IMG/VR virus record: IMGVR_UViG_3300023174_000628
Location: 1-23,934 of that record
DNA from: a virus
DNA length: 23,934 bases
Strand: one strand, 5' to 3'
The position numbers and the translations under genes are program-made. The notes beneath the pieces were generated by a model. The model saw only the letters and a list, made by a program, of their open reading frames with translations. It did not search any database and was not told the origin of the DNA. Of this stretch, positions 1-7,163 are shown piece by piece (positions within the stretch are counted from its first letter, which is position 1; each line of letters begins with the position of its first letter).

Positions 1-81
1 CCATAGGAGCCACAGTCACAAGAACCGGTACTACAACCCCTACAGCTAAATATACTAAGACTTCTAGGAAACGGAAACCCG
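1..81 (+). other. Tail of an upstream gene, frame unresolved, plus leader of the Dps-like gene
   Basis: The left edge is open in two forward frames. One ends at a TAA at 47-49 and would give a Tyr/Asn/Ser/His-rich C-terminus. The other is Thr-rich, then basic, and runs to a TAA at 118-120, overlapping the next gene by 39 bases. Too little is visible to choose between them. A purine-rich AGGAAA at about 65-70 precedes the ATG at 82 and could serve as a ribosome binding site, though the spacing is long. No promoter is evident. Confidence 0.3.
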
Positions 82-522
82 ATGTTAGCAGACGATTTGA
101 AAACTCTATTGGCCAGTAACTTTGCATACTATGTCAAAGCACAAATGTTCCACTGGAACGTAGAAGGCCCTGACTTCGTGCAGTTGCATGAGCTATTCAG
201 CGAAATCTATGAATTCGCCTACAGCGGACACGACAAGATCGCCGAATACATCCGTACCCTGGATGACTATGCTCCCGGTAGTCTAGAGCGTTTCCAAGAA
301 CTCAGCCAGATTCCCGGACAAACAAAGATCCCACGTGCTCGACTCATGCTTGAAGAGCTGTTGTCGGACACAGAAACATTAAAGACTCTGGTAATGTCAA
401 CATTCTCCAGCGCACAGCAAGAAGGTCGTGAAGACGTTGCTAACTTCTGTGCCGAGCGCCAAGACGGTTTGGGCAAGTATGCCTGGCAGATCAAAGCCAC
501 TCTTAAAGATTCGAGAGCATAA
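82..522 (+). CDS. Dps-like ferritin-family protein
   Basis: A 146-aa protein of the Dps/ferritin-like family, whose members form 12-subunit shells that oxidise and store iron and protect DNA. The signature lies at residues 23-58, with FHWNVEGPDF followed by QLHELF. His24, His36, Asp51 and Glu55 have the spacing of the E. coli Dps ferroxidase ligands (His51, His63, Asp78, Glu82). The position matching Asp67 is Ser40, so the intersubunit iron site may be altered. The protein starts directly in helix A and lacks the Lys-rich N-terminal tail that many Dps proteins use to bind DNA. The next gene begins two bases after its stop, and the following genes look like virion components. It could protect host DNA during infection or be packaged; the sequence does not decide. 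Family assignment is firm, role is inferred. Confidence 0.85.
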   Translation: MLADDLKTLLASNFAYYVKAQMFHWNVEGPDFVQLHELFSEIYEFAYSGHDKIAEYIRTLDDYAPGSLERFQELSQIPGQTKIPRARLMLEELLSDTETLKTLVMSTFSSAQQEGREDVANFCAERQDGLGKYAWQIKATLKDSRA

Positions 523-524
523 GC

Positions 525-1358
525 ATGAATGATCTTTACCGCATCCTTGAGACCCTAGATCGCATTGAGCAAGAAAGTCTCGACTCTGCGCAAAAAAGCG
601 TCAAGCAGTTGCCTGCATTGTTTAGGCCTCGTGACACTTCGCCACAGCTGAGTGGTCCTTATCCAGGTAAGAATGCCACTCAAGGTTATTTGGTAGGTGA
701 AGGTGATGAACAAGGATACGGCAGTGAAGTTGGAGACACTGGTGCAGACGAGACGCCTGATGGAGTAGATCCAGATACCAAATCTTTCCTAGAAAGCACA
801 GATTCAGACAATCCAGTAGAGCGTGCCATACTGAATCGTATCATGATGCAACACACCAGCTTGTTGGGCCGTTATGGTCCACAGGCAGTGATGGATGCCG
901 CACGTGATGTTGCTGAGTTTGTAGGCGACGTAGACGAAATTGGCAGCAGTGATGTATCAGCCTATGTTCGTAGTGTTGAACAGATACTGGCCGGTTCAGG
1001 TTTGTCAGAAGCCAAGACCACAGAAGATGTTATATCTACAGTAAAGAAAAAACTAGGAGACTACCTAGCTGACCTTTCAAAAGAAATCAAATCTGATTCA
1101 GATCTCAAAGACAAGATACCGCAGGATGCAGACAAGATATCTCCTGCAGTAAAAACCATTACCACAGACGATGGCAAAGAAATCAAAATACACGGCAACG
1201 AAGATGATGGTTTCCGTATCACCATCAGGAACAAACCACACTCGGCAAAGTTTGAAAGCCTTGACCATGCTGTGATGGCCTGCGAGATATATCTAAATCG
1301 CAAGCGTAAGATGCGCGAACAAGTGCAAAACGAAGATTACCTGGAAGAACAAAAATGA
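525..1358 (+). CDS. Modular phage protein of unknown function, possible processed virion protein
   Basis: A 277-aa acidic protein that I cannot assign to a named family. Residues 1-20 form a short amphipathic start containing ILE (7-9). Residues 30-95 are low complexity (Gly/Asp/Pro-rich) and probably disordered. Residues 96-155 look like a compact helical domain ending in a DVDEIGSSDVSAYVR-type segment, a pattern I associate with hypothetical phage proteins. Residues 215-265 look like a small alpha/beta module (KEIKIHGNEDDGFRI followed by a helix). Glu90|Ser91 (FLE|S) and Glu162|Ala163 (LSE|A) fit the T4 gp21 prohead-protease consensus. Start and stop are tightly joined to both neighbours, and the stop overlaps the next ATG by four bases. 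A structural or packaged role is inferred. Confidence 0.7.
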   Translation: MNDLYRILETLDRIEQESLDSAQKSVKQLPALFRPRDTSPQLSGPYPGKNATQGYLVGEGDEQGYGSEVGDTGADETPDGVDPDTKSFLESTDSDNPVERAILNRIMMQHTSLLGRYGPQAVMDAARDVAEFVGDVDEIGSSDVSAYVRSVEQILAGSGLSEAKTTEDVISTVKKKLGDYLADLSKEIKSDSDLKDKIPQDADKISPAVKTITTDDGKEIKIHGNEDDGFRITIRNKPHSAKFESLDHAVMACEIYLNRKRKMREQVQNEDYLEEQK

Positions 1359-4300
1359 ATTTATTGAACTTGATTGAAGACACTACCACAGGCTACGAAA
1401 ATCTCAGAGCCTTGATGCAGGCAGTGCAAAACAGCCAAGATGCTTTGCTCAACATCGGTGGCGAACCCATCACATTAACTTATCCTGAAGCCAGGTTCAT
1501 GTTTGGCAAGTACAAAGCATTCAATCAAGCAGGTCGTCAAGAGGAGTTTCTCAATGTGTTAGGTGACCCTGTCAAGTTTGATCAGCACATGAAACAACTG
1601 CGTCAACTCATTGACAAACAAAAGAACTTCCGTGGTTCAGTTCCGGGTCAGCGTGGTGTTGAAGGTGATGTTCCAGCCGGTGTGGCAGAGGAAACGGTAG
1701 AAGAAATAGCTATGACCAATCCTGATCGCCCTACTACAGAGACAGCCGGCAAGATCAACTGGGAACGCATGATACAAGACTACATGGCCAACAAACCTTA
1801 CAGTGAATTTGAATTCGCTGATGATCGTCCACTCACTATCTATCGTTCACAGATCTATGCCATACTCAAAGACTTTGGTCGCATGAAGCCACCACAAAAG
1901 GTCAATATCATCCTTAAAGTTTTTGGGGACAAGTATGCCATGGTTGAATACATCGATAAACTTCGGGCCAAAGGTATGATGCCTAAAAAAGTTCCAGCCT
2001 ATGTGTCGCCTGATGTAAAGCCCACACCTCCTGGACAAATGAACTTACCTGGCATGGACATGCCCAGGATCAAAGAAGCCGAAGCTCAAAAAAAAAATTC
2101 TAACGAAGCAGAACTAGGCTCAGGCACAGCTCGCAGTCCCAAAGTACAACGTGCTTTCCAACTAGCAAGAGCAAGGCAAGCGGCCGCAGGTTCAGACATT
2201 GAAGCGTTTGTCAAAGACGAGCTAGAAAAGGCCGAACAAGCACAGTCTGAAATCAATCAACTGCGCGACGAAAACGACCGCCAGGATCAACAGATACAGC
2301 AGTTGGCAGCCAAGGTGCGCCAGCAAGACCAAGAAATAAATCAGATACAGCAACCTGCCGCAGTAGCACCTGCCAAAGCAGAACCTCCCAAGGAAAAACC
2401 CAAGGCAGCTGAACCAGACAAGAAGTCCAAGGCCAAAGACACAGAACCCAAGGCCGCAGAAAAACCAGCAGAACCTAAAAAACGCGAAGAGCCACGTGCT
2501 GAGCCTGCTCCTGCAGAACCAGCGAAACCACCAAAGGTCGATCAACCTAAACCCGATGACACTCAAATACAACGTCCGGAACCTGTTGAAGTTCCTGACA
2601 ATGTGTTACAGTTTCCAAGTCCTGCACAACGCAAGAAAAAGAAAAAAGCGGCATCCGGACAAGTTGATCCAATGGCGGCGGCTGTTCAAGGTGTTGATAT
2701 AGTAGATTTTGAAAAAGCCGTGGGCATGAATGAAAGCAGTGAAGAACTACACATGGGAGATCCCGTAATCATCCGTGGCAATGTAGAATACAGTGGCAAG
2801 ACCGGAGACGTTGCAGGCTTTGGCCGAGACAAGCATTTTATAATCGTAGATCTTTACAACTTTGGCAAACATGCTTTCCATGCCTCCAATGTAGAGTACA
2901 ACAATCATGACGACTACATTGATGAAGGTGCTGTGCAAGAAATGCAAACCAAACTAGATCGTGTCAACATCAGCCAACCTGCTCCAGGTGGCACCAATAA
3001 ACAGCGCGAAGATTTTTTAGATGCACGTGAAAGATTGTTCCGTCAAATGACCAATGCCACACCAGGAGAGAAAGAAGCCATCAGATTAAAGATCGCTGAT
3101 CTAGAAGGTCAAGCACAGGCCAAAGGTATCCGGATACGTGAAACCGAAGATTTAAATCGTTCAGGCTACAACGCTATCAAGACAGTGCATGACTGGGCAG
3201 AAAAAATGCGTGTGATGCGCGAGCTACAAAAGGATATTGCTTTAATGTCTGATCCTGAAGCCAAAGAAGCTATCGCTCAACGCATTGGCGATTTGCTTAA
3301 GATTGGTATCAAACAAGGTTATCTCAAAGAAGCACTCAGCGACAAGGCCATGGCTGTGTTACGTGGACTCAAGACCACAGGTCAAGCACAGGCACCGGCT
3401 CCTTTGAGTGCTGAGAAACAAGCAGAGATAGATGCCTGGGCACAAGACTTCCAGCGTAACGTTGCTGGTCCAATGGGTCGGCAGGTAGTTCCTCCACAAC
3501 CACAAATAGATCTCAATGTGCCTGATACACCCAAGGCTCGCAGAGGTCGTCCTTCCAACGCCGAACGTGCCCAACAAGCCGAAGAATACCAAACAATCAA
3601 GCGCCGTATTGCACAGTTGGATGAACTGATCAAGATGAAAGAACAGATAGACAAGCTGTTCTTGAAGGCACAGAATGTGCGTGGTGGTATCTATCCAGGC
3701 TTGCAAGCAGACATTGAAGCAGAAGAACTGTATCCTGTACCAGACTCGGATCGTGAATACGAAGATCTCCGGTCCAAATATACCAAAGACTTGGCAGCAC
3801 TGCAAAAGTTCTTGGCCATGAAGAAAGCTGTGTATCGCGAAGATGAAGATTCAATGTTGGGTGAAAGCACTGCGTTGGTTCGCTTGAAACAAGCACGTCA
3901 AGCACTGAGTCAGCAAGGCATGGCGGAAGGCAGACCAGAAGATCTGCCAGGCATTGATTATTACCGTCCAGGAGACGCACCACGCAAACAACCCAGCGGT
4001 GAACACAATCCCTATCCTTACAGTAAAGAAGAAGATGACGATTACTTCCGTGAAATCTTCCGTAAGAAGCGTGAAGCAGCCGCCAAGGCCAAAGATCAAG
4101 GCATGGCGGAGGCAAGTAGCCCGGCACAGCAGGCCGCCATTGCCATTGCTATGAAGAAGGCTGGTAAGAAACCAAAAACAGAAGCAATGACAGACTATCA
4201 AAAACGCAGACAGCGTGAGCGTGATGTAGATGCAGGCCGTCCTGTCAAGCCTTTGCCTAAGAATCCACAAACTGACTATGCTAAGAAAAGAGCAAAAGAC

Positions 4301-4456
4301 AAGAAAGATATGGAACTGGGAGAAGAACATGATGCCTGTTATAACAAAGTCAAAGCTCGATATAAAGTTTGGCCTTCAGCATACGCCAGTGGAGCACTAG
4401 TCCAGTGTCGTAAAAAAGGTGCTGACAACTGGGGCACAGGCGGTAAGAAAAAATGA
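1355..4456 (+). CDS. Large modular protein (1033 aa) with coiled coil, PAKE-rich linker, KOW-like segment and basic tail
   Basis: The function is unknown. Visible layout: residues 1-245 are mixed helical; 280-335 are a Gln/Glu/Asp-rich probable coiled coil; 336-430 are a Pro/Ala/Lys/Glu-rich, surely flexible linker ending in five lysines; 467-516 (GDPVIIRGNVEYSGKTG then KHAFHASNVEY) look like an SH3/KOW-type barrel. Residues 545-700 and 735-825 are helical. The end carries short basic modules, including PAQQAAIAIAMKKAGKKPK (923-941) and a C-terminal CYNKVKARYKVWPSAYASG-type module (995-1013). Hydrophobic-x-Glu|Ser/Ala/Gly sites at Glu460, Glu659, Glu837, Glu858 and Glu919 fall near module edges, and QGMAE occurs twice. 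This suggests a packaged or structural polyprotein cut by a prohead protease, which is inference. A run of ten A lies in the gene at 2088-2097. Four-base overlaps join it to both neighbours. Confidence 0.75.
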   Translation: MNLLNLIEDTTTGYENLRALMQAVQNSQDALLNIGGEPITLTYPEARFMFGKYKAFNQAGRQEEFLNVLGDPVKFDQHMKQLRQLIDKQKNFRGSVPGQRGVEGDVPAGVAEETVEEIAMTNPDRPTTETAGKINWERMIQDYMANKPYSEFEFADDRPLTIYRSQIYAILKDFGRMKPPQKVNIILKVFGDKYAMVEYIDKLRAKGMMPKKVPAYVSPDVKPTPPGQMNLPGMDMPRIKEAEAQKKNSNEAELGSGTARSPKVQRAFQLARARQAAAGSDIEAFVKDELEKAEQAQSEINQLRDENDRQDQQIQQLAAKVRQQDQEINQIQQPAAVAPAKAEPPKEKPKAAEPDKKSKAKDTEPKAAEKPAEPKKREEPRAEPAPAEPAKPPKVDQPKPDDTQIQRPEPVEVPDNVLQFPSPAQRKKKKKAASGQVDPMAAAVQGVDIVDFEKAVGMNESSEELHMGDPVIIRGNVEYSGKTGDVAGFGRDKHFIIVDLYNFGKHAFHASNVEYNNHDDYIDEGAVQEMQTKLDRVNISQPAPGGTNKQREDFLDARERLFRQMTNATPGEKEAIRLKIADLEGQAQAKGIRIRETEDLNRSGYNAIKTVHDWAEKMRVMRELQKDIALMSDPEAKEAIAQRIGDLLKIGIKQGYLKEALSDKAMAVLRGLKTTGQAQAPAPLSAEKQAEIDAWAQDFQRNVAGPMGRQVVPPQPQIDLNVPDTPKARRGRPSNAERAQQAEEYQTIKRRIAQLDELIKMKEQIDKLFLKAQNVRGGIYPGLQADIEAEELYPVPDSDREYEDLRSKYTKDLAALQKFLAMKKAVYREDEDSMLGESTALVRLKQARQALSQQGMAEGRPEDLPGIDYYRPGDAPRKQPSGEHNPYPYSKEEDDDYFREIFRKKREAAAKAKDQGMAEASSPAQQAAIAIAMKKAGKKPKTEAMTDYQKRRQRERDVDAGRPVKPLPKNPQTDYAKKRAKDKKDMELGEEHDACYNKVKARYKVWPSAYASGALVQCRKKGADNWGTGGKKK

Positions 4457-4806
4457 GATATCAAGAGATTCTTGAAGCTTGCTGGACTGGATATCGTCAA
4501 GCCGGCATGAAGAAAAAAGGTGACCGCATGGTGCCCAACTGTGTGCCTGTCAGTGAACAGCAAATGGAAGAGGATCTCAAGAAGTGGTTCAAAGAAAAAT
4601 GGGTGCGGTTCAACCCGCAAGGTAAGATCATGGGCCCCTGTGCTCGCGGCGACGACTCCGAAGGCAAACCCAAGTGTTTGCCACAAAGCAAAGCACATGC
4701 TCTAGGCAAGAAAGGTCGTGCATCGGCTGCGGCCCGCAAACGCAGACAAGATCCTAACCCAGAAAGAAAAGGAGCAGCCATCAACGTGGCGACGAAGAAA
4801 AAATGA
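4453..4806 (+). CDS. Small basic Cys/Lys-rich phage protein
   Basis: A 117-aa, strongly basic protein. It starts MRYQEILEA, resembling T4 capsid-targeting peptides, with ILE|A (Glu8|Ala9) fitting the gp21 cleavage rule. The middle carries WFKEKWVRFNP and GPCARG (about residues 45-60), then KPKCLPQSKAHALGKKGRAS and a run of Arg/Lys ending in an ERKGAAINVATKKK tail. I have the impression that this basic module recurs at the end of many marine phage proteins, but I cannot name it with certainty. Basic charge and cysteines suggest nucleic-acid or metal contact. The gene overlaps both neighbours by four bases, so it is translated with the large modular protein upstream. The existence of the gene is well supported, the function is not known. 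Confidence 0.75.
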   Translation: MRYQEILEACWTGYRQAGMKKKGDRMVPNCVPVSEQQMEEDLKKWFKEKWVRFNPQGKIMGPCARGDDSEGKPKCLPQSKAHALGKKGRASAAARKRRQDPNPERKGAAINVATKKK

Positions 4807-4904
4807 GAACATACACACTTACAGCCAATGGTCAAACATTTACGATACAAGCCTCTAACTTCAATGAGGCGCTTGACAAACTACGAATCATGCTAGGACT
4901 GTGA
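4803..4904 (+). CDS. 33-aa microprotein
   Basis: A short reading frame coding for 33 residues that begins MRTYTLTANGQTFTIQASNF and ends in a helix-like NEALDKLRIMLGL. The predicted pattern is two beta strands followed by one helix, a plausible tiny fold. Its ATG overlaps the upstream stop by four bases (ATGA), and its TGA shares one base with the next ATG (TGATG), the same coupling used by the undoubted genes around it. This context, rather than any family match, is the main support. No function can be given. Confidence 0.55.
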   Translation: MRTYTLTANGQTFTIQASNFNEALDKLRIMLGL

Positions 4905-5311
4905 TGAGAAACTACATCAACTTGTTAGAAGCAATGGAACGAGGTTGCCCTCCGGCCACGCAGAGCATCGATCTCAACTTGAAGAATCGCCAAAAAGCCA
5001 TAGACGAATATCACTATGGTCCACTGAATCCCAATGAGCCCAATGATGAATACTGGGCTGAACTGGCCGACCGTTGGAATACCAACGACATAGAGTCCGT
5101 TAAAAATAATCGCTGTGGCAACTGTGCGGCCTTTGATATGAGCCCCGACATGTTGGATTGTATAGCCAAAGGCATTGGCAGTGAGCCTGGTTCAGATCCA
5201 CATGACACTATAGATGCTGGAGATCTAGGATATTGTAAGTTCCTAAAGTTCAAGTGTGCGGCCAAGCGCACTTGTGATGCCTGGGTCGAAGGAGGACCGG
5301 TGACCAAATGA
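4904..5311 (+). CDS. Cys-rich phage protein, possible metal or iron-sulfur binder
   Basis: A 135-aa protein with seven cysteines: C15, C71, C74, C86, C111, C118 and C124. The C71-x2-C74-x11-C86-x24-C111 series, with GNCAAFD after the first Cys and GDLGYC before the last, resembles the order seen in high-potential iron-sulfur proteins, though spacing differs. The C-terminal part (KFKCAAKRTCDAW) adds two more cysteines. Zinc binding or disulfides are alternatives. The N-terminus MRNYINLLEAMERG carries LLE|A, a T4 gp21-type cleavage site after Glu9, so the mature protein may lose its first nine residues in the capsid. I chose the ATG at 4904, which overlaps the upstream stop, rather than the GTG three bases earlier. 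It overlaps the next gene by four bases. Confidence 0.7.
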   Translation: MRNYINLLEAMERGCPPATQSIDLNLKNRQKAIDEYHYGPLNPNEPNDEYWAELADRWNTNDIESVKNNRCGNCAAFDMSPDMLDCIAKGIGSEPGSDPHDTIDAGDLGYCKFLKFKCAAKRTCDAWVEGGPVTK

Positions 5312-5949
5312 GAGCCAAAGAATTTGTAAATGAAAAATGGAGCGAGAAATACAAACGCTCTATCAACTGTGCCAACCCCAAGGGCTTTAGCCAGCGAGCA
5401 CATTGCCAAGGTCGCAAAAAGAACGAAGACTTAAATGAGTTTGCACCCGGTGGCGGCAGTGATCCTGGAGACTATTTTAGAACTCTAGCATCAGCTTGGT
5501 ACAACGGTGTGTATGACGCTGGCAACTTGCAAAAAGGCATCAAGAGTCAAGAAGACATAGAACGTTTACTACAGCGAGGCATTGTATGCCCCGATGGCAA
5601 GACACGCAAGTATGGTATTGACTATAACTCTACCTTTGACGGTGTAGTGATCAGCAGTGACGATTACTATGAACACAGTGACTACAATGACAAAGGTCAA
5701 GAAGTAGACAGTCGCACAGGTCAACTCTGGGGTCCATATGATTACATGGAGTTTAAAGACGAGGAACTGGATGAAAGTCTTACGGAAGAGCAACTAAATG
5801 AACTCATGTTCAAAGGTAGCCAGTGTACCAAGGACTGTTCAGGCCACATGGCAGGTTATGAATGGAGTATTCGCAAAGCAGGTAAGGTTCCAAACTCTCA
5901 TTCGCCTAGCTTCAACAAAGGAGCCGCTATTCAGCGATCAGGTCTATGA
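5308..5949 (+). CDS. Modular phage protein of unknown function with two Cys-rich motifs
   Basis: A 213-aa protein built of recognisable blocks. It starts MRAKEFVNEKWSEKYK, like a capsid-targeting peptide. Residues 18-37 hold a SINCANPKGFSQRAHCQG module. Residues 42-50 contain LNEFAPGGG. Residues 52-145 form an acidic, Tyr-rich domain (SDDYYEHSDYND). LDE156|S fits a prohead protease site. Residues 168-191 contain CTKDCSGHMAGYEWS. My impression is that these short blocks recur in unrelated marine phage proteins; their function is not known. The two Cys motifs could bind metal. The gene overlaps its neighbours by four bases on both sides. A virion or packaged role is inferred from the company it keeps. 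Confidence 0.7.
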   Translation: MRAKEFVNEKWSEKYKRSINCANPKGFSQRAHCQGRKKNEDLNEFAPGGGSDPGDYFRTLASAWYNGVYDAGNLQKGIKSQEDIERLLQRGIVCPDGKTRKYGIDYNSTFDGVVISSDDYYEHSDYNDKGQEVDSRTGQLWGPYDYMEFKDEELDESLTEEQLNELMFKGSQCTKDCSGHMAGYEWSIRKAGKVPNSHSPSFNKGAAIQRSGL

Positions 5950-6020
5950 ACCCATATCCTGTTTATCCTGAACAACAAGGCGAATGGGATCGTCCAAGAA
6001 ATCCGTATTCACCAGTATGA
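5946..6020 (+). CDS. 24-aa Pro/Tyr-rich microprotein
   Basis: A tiny reading frame (MNPYPVYPEQQGEWDRP, 24 residues in all) that is rich in proline and tyrosine and probably unstructured. Its ATG overlaps the upstream stop and its TGA overlaps the next ATG, each by four bases, so it bridges the two larger genes without a gap. It may be a translated coupler rather than a protein with a job of its own. No homologue is recognised. Confidence 0.45.
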   Translation: MNPYPVYPEQQGEWDRPRNPYSPV

Positions 6021-6550
6021 GATTAAACGAAATACAACTGGGTCGTAGTGTTACCTACAACTTCTACGACATCTACTCCTTGGTCAAGCAACGAGAAGGT
6101 CGTCCAGGACTGACCATAAGACTGCGCAACGACCGTCCCCCTGAAACAAAGAAGTCTGGCATCTATGTTTGGAAGCATCCTGACTGGGGATACTTTTATG
6201 TAGGTATCGCGGCTGCTGATAATTTCACAGCACGTTGGCACAAGCACATACAAAAACTATTGGATCAATGTACTTCAGCCGCACAAATGCATAACTGGAA
6301 ACAGTTTGCTGATCGGTTTGCAGCCGCTGGCTATGGCATCAATGATCTCAAAGATGTACAACTACGCTTCTATCCCATAACTACAGTGGCACAGCACGGT
6401 AACAAAGAGCAACTCAAACAGGAACTCAAAGCCATAGAGGATCGTCTCACTGCTTGGCTCAACCCTGCTTGTAACTATCAACACAATCCCAACAGGCCCA
6501 GTGCCACCAAGTACCCCACATCAAGAAATGCTACGCCTGACCAACAATAA
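6017..6550 (+). CDS. GIY-YIG nuclease-domain protein
   Basis: A 177-aa protein with a GIY-YIG endonuclease core. The first motif is GIY at residues 48-50, the second YVG at 61-63, and the catalytic Arg is Arg73 (FTARWHKH). The metal-binding Glu is probably Glu141 (AIEDRL), and LNP is at 148-150, with the Asn154 region closing the fold. All expected catalytic positions appear present. GIY-YIG enzymes include homing endonucleases such as T4 Seg proteins, repair nucleases and restriction enzymes; there is no recognisable DNA-binding tail to tell which. I chose the ATG at 6017 because it overlaps the preceding stop; an in-frame upstream start at 5984 would overlap the microprotein extensively. 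Tight coupling on the left suggests it is a settled member of the operon, not a recent homing insertion. Confidence 0.75.
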   Translation: MRLNEIQLGRSVTYNFYDIYSLVKQREGRPGLTIRLRNDRPPETKKSGIYVWKHPDWGYFYVGIAAADNFTARWHKHIQKLLDQCTSAAQMHNWKQFADRFAAAGYGINDLKDVQLRFYPITTVAQHGNKEQLKQELKAIEDRLTAWLNPACNYQHNPNRPSATKYPTSRNATPDQQ

Positions 6551-7163
6551 GTTCAATCCTGATGGGTATTGGCGTCATGCCACAGACTCTATGCTGTTTG
6601 TGCCATTGGTTGAAGATTTTACTCTGTTTGATCAAAATGGCTTCGATCTCTGTCCTTTGGAACAACGCTTTGCCAACTGTAACAAAACCAAGTTCTTCAA
6701 TCACAGAGAGCACCGTCATGCTATCAAGACACCTTGGTTTGAACAACGGCATCGCATAGAAGGTGCTATTTTAAATCACAGTTATTTGTTTGAGCGCAAA
6801 GGCTATGCTGACTCAGCTCGAGAACAACTGCTATGTTGGAGTGAACAAATGCCCATGTGTCACAAACTTATACAACTGCGTCCTAAATGGGGGCTAGACT
6901 TCAGCATGGACTGGGTCGATCGAGCAGGCAATGCGTTTGAAGTGCTACATTGGGAATACGATGGATTTGATTTTGAAGAAGTAGACCTTGTGCGTCAGTA
7001 CATGGAAGAAAAAATAAAAAGCATAGACTGGCAACAGGCCGGGAGAGACATACTAAAAAACAAAGACCAATGGCATCATCTAGATTTCTTTGCACAGAGT
7101 GATTGGAAGTGCGATTATTTTGGCATCCCCCGAGAAAGATTCAAGATGGTGGCATGGGCATGA
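6528..7163 (+). CDS. Conserved phage-type hypothetical protein
   Basis: A 211-aa soluble protein rich in Trp, His and Phe, with no signal peptide or membrane segment. Motif-like stretches include CPLEQRFANCNKTKFF, REHRHAIKTPWFEQRHR (about residues 58-74) and KWGLDFSMDWVD. The His/Arg cluster could form an active or binding site, but I cannot link it to a known enzyme. The ATG at 6528 overlaps the nuclease gene by 23 bases; a GTG at 6501 would extend it by nine residues. It is the last gene before a 125-base gap and so probably ends the left operon. Confidence 0.65.
   Translation: MLRLTNNKFNPDGYWRHATDSMLFVPLVEDFTLFDQNGFDLCPLEQRFANCNKTKFFNHREHRHAIKTPWFEQRHRIEGAILNHSYLFERKGYADSAREQLLCWSEQMPMCHKLIQLRPKWGLDFSMDWVDRAGNAFEVLHWEYDGFDFEEVDLVRQYMEEKIKSIDWQQAGRDILKNKDQWHHLDFFAQSDWKCDYFGIPRERFKMVAWA

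Noticed and set aside
2222-2572. Open frame on the minus strand, rich in Phe, Leu, Cys and Trp
   Set aside because: It lies opposite the Pro/Ala/Lys/Glu-rich linker of the large modular gene; its composition is the mirror of that bias. No ribosome site or promoter on that strand.
3359-4330. Several overlapping minus-strand frames of 90 to 165 aa
   Set aside because: Shadows of the large + strand gene, mutually overlapping, with unlikely Cys/Ser-rich composition.
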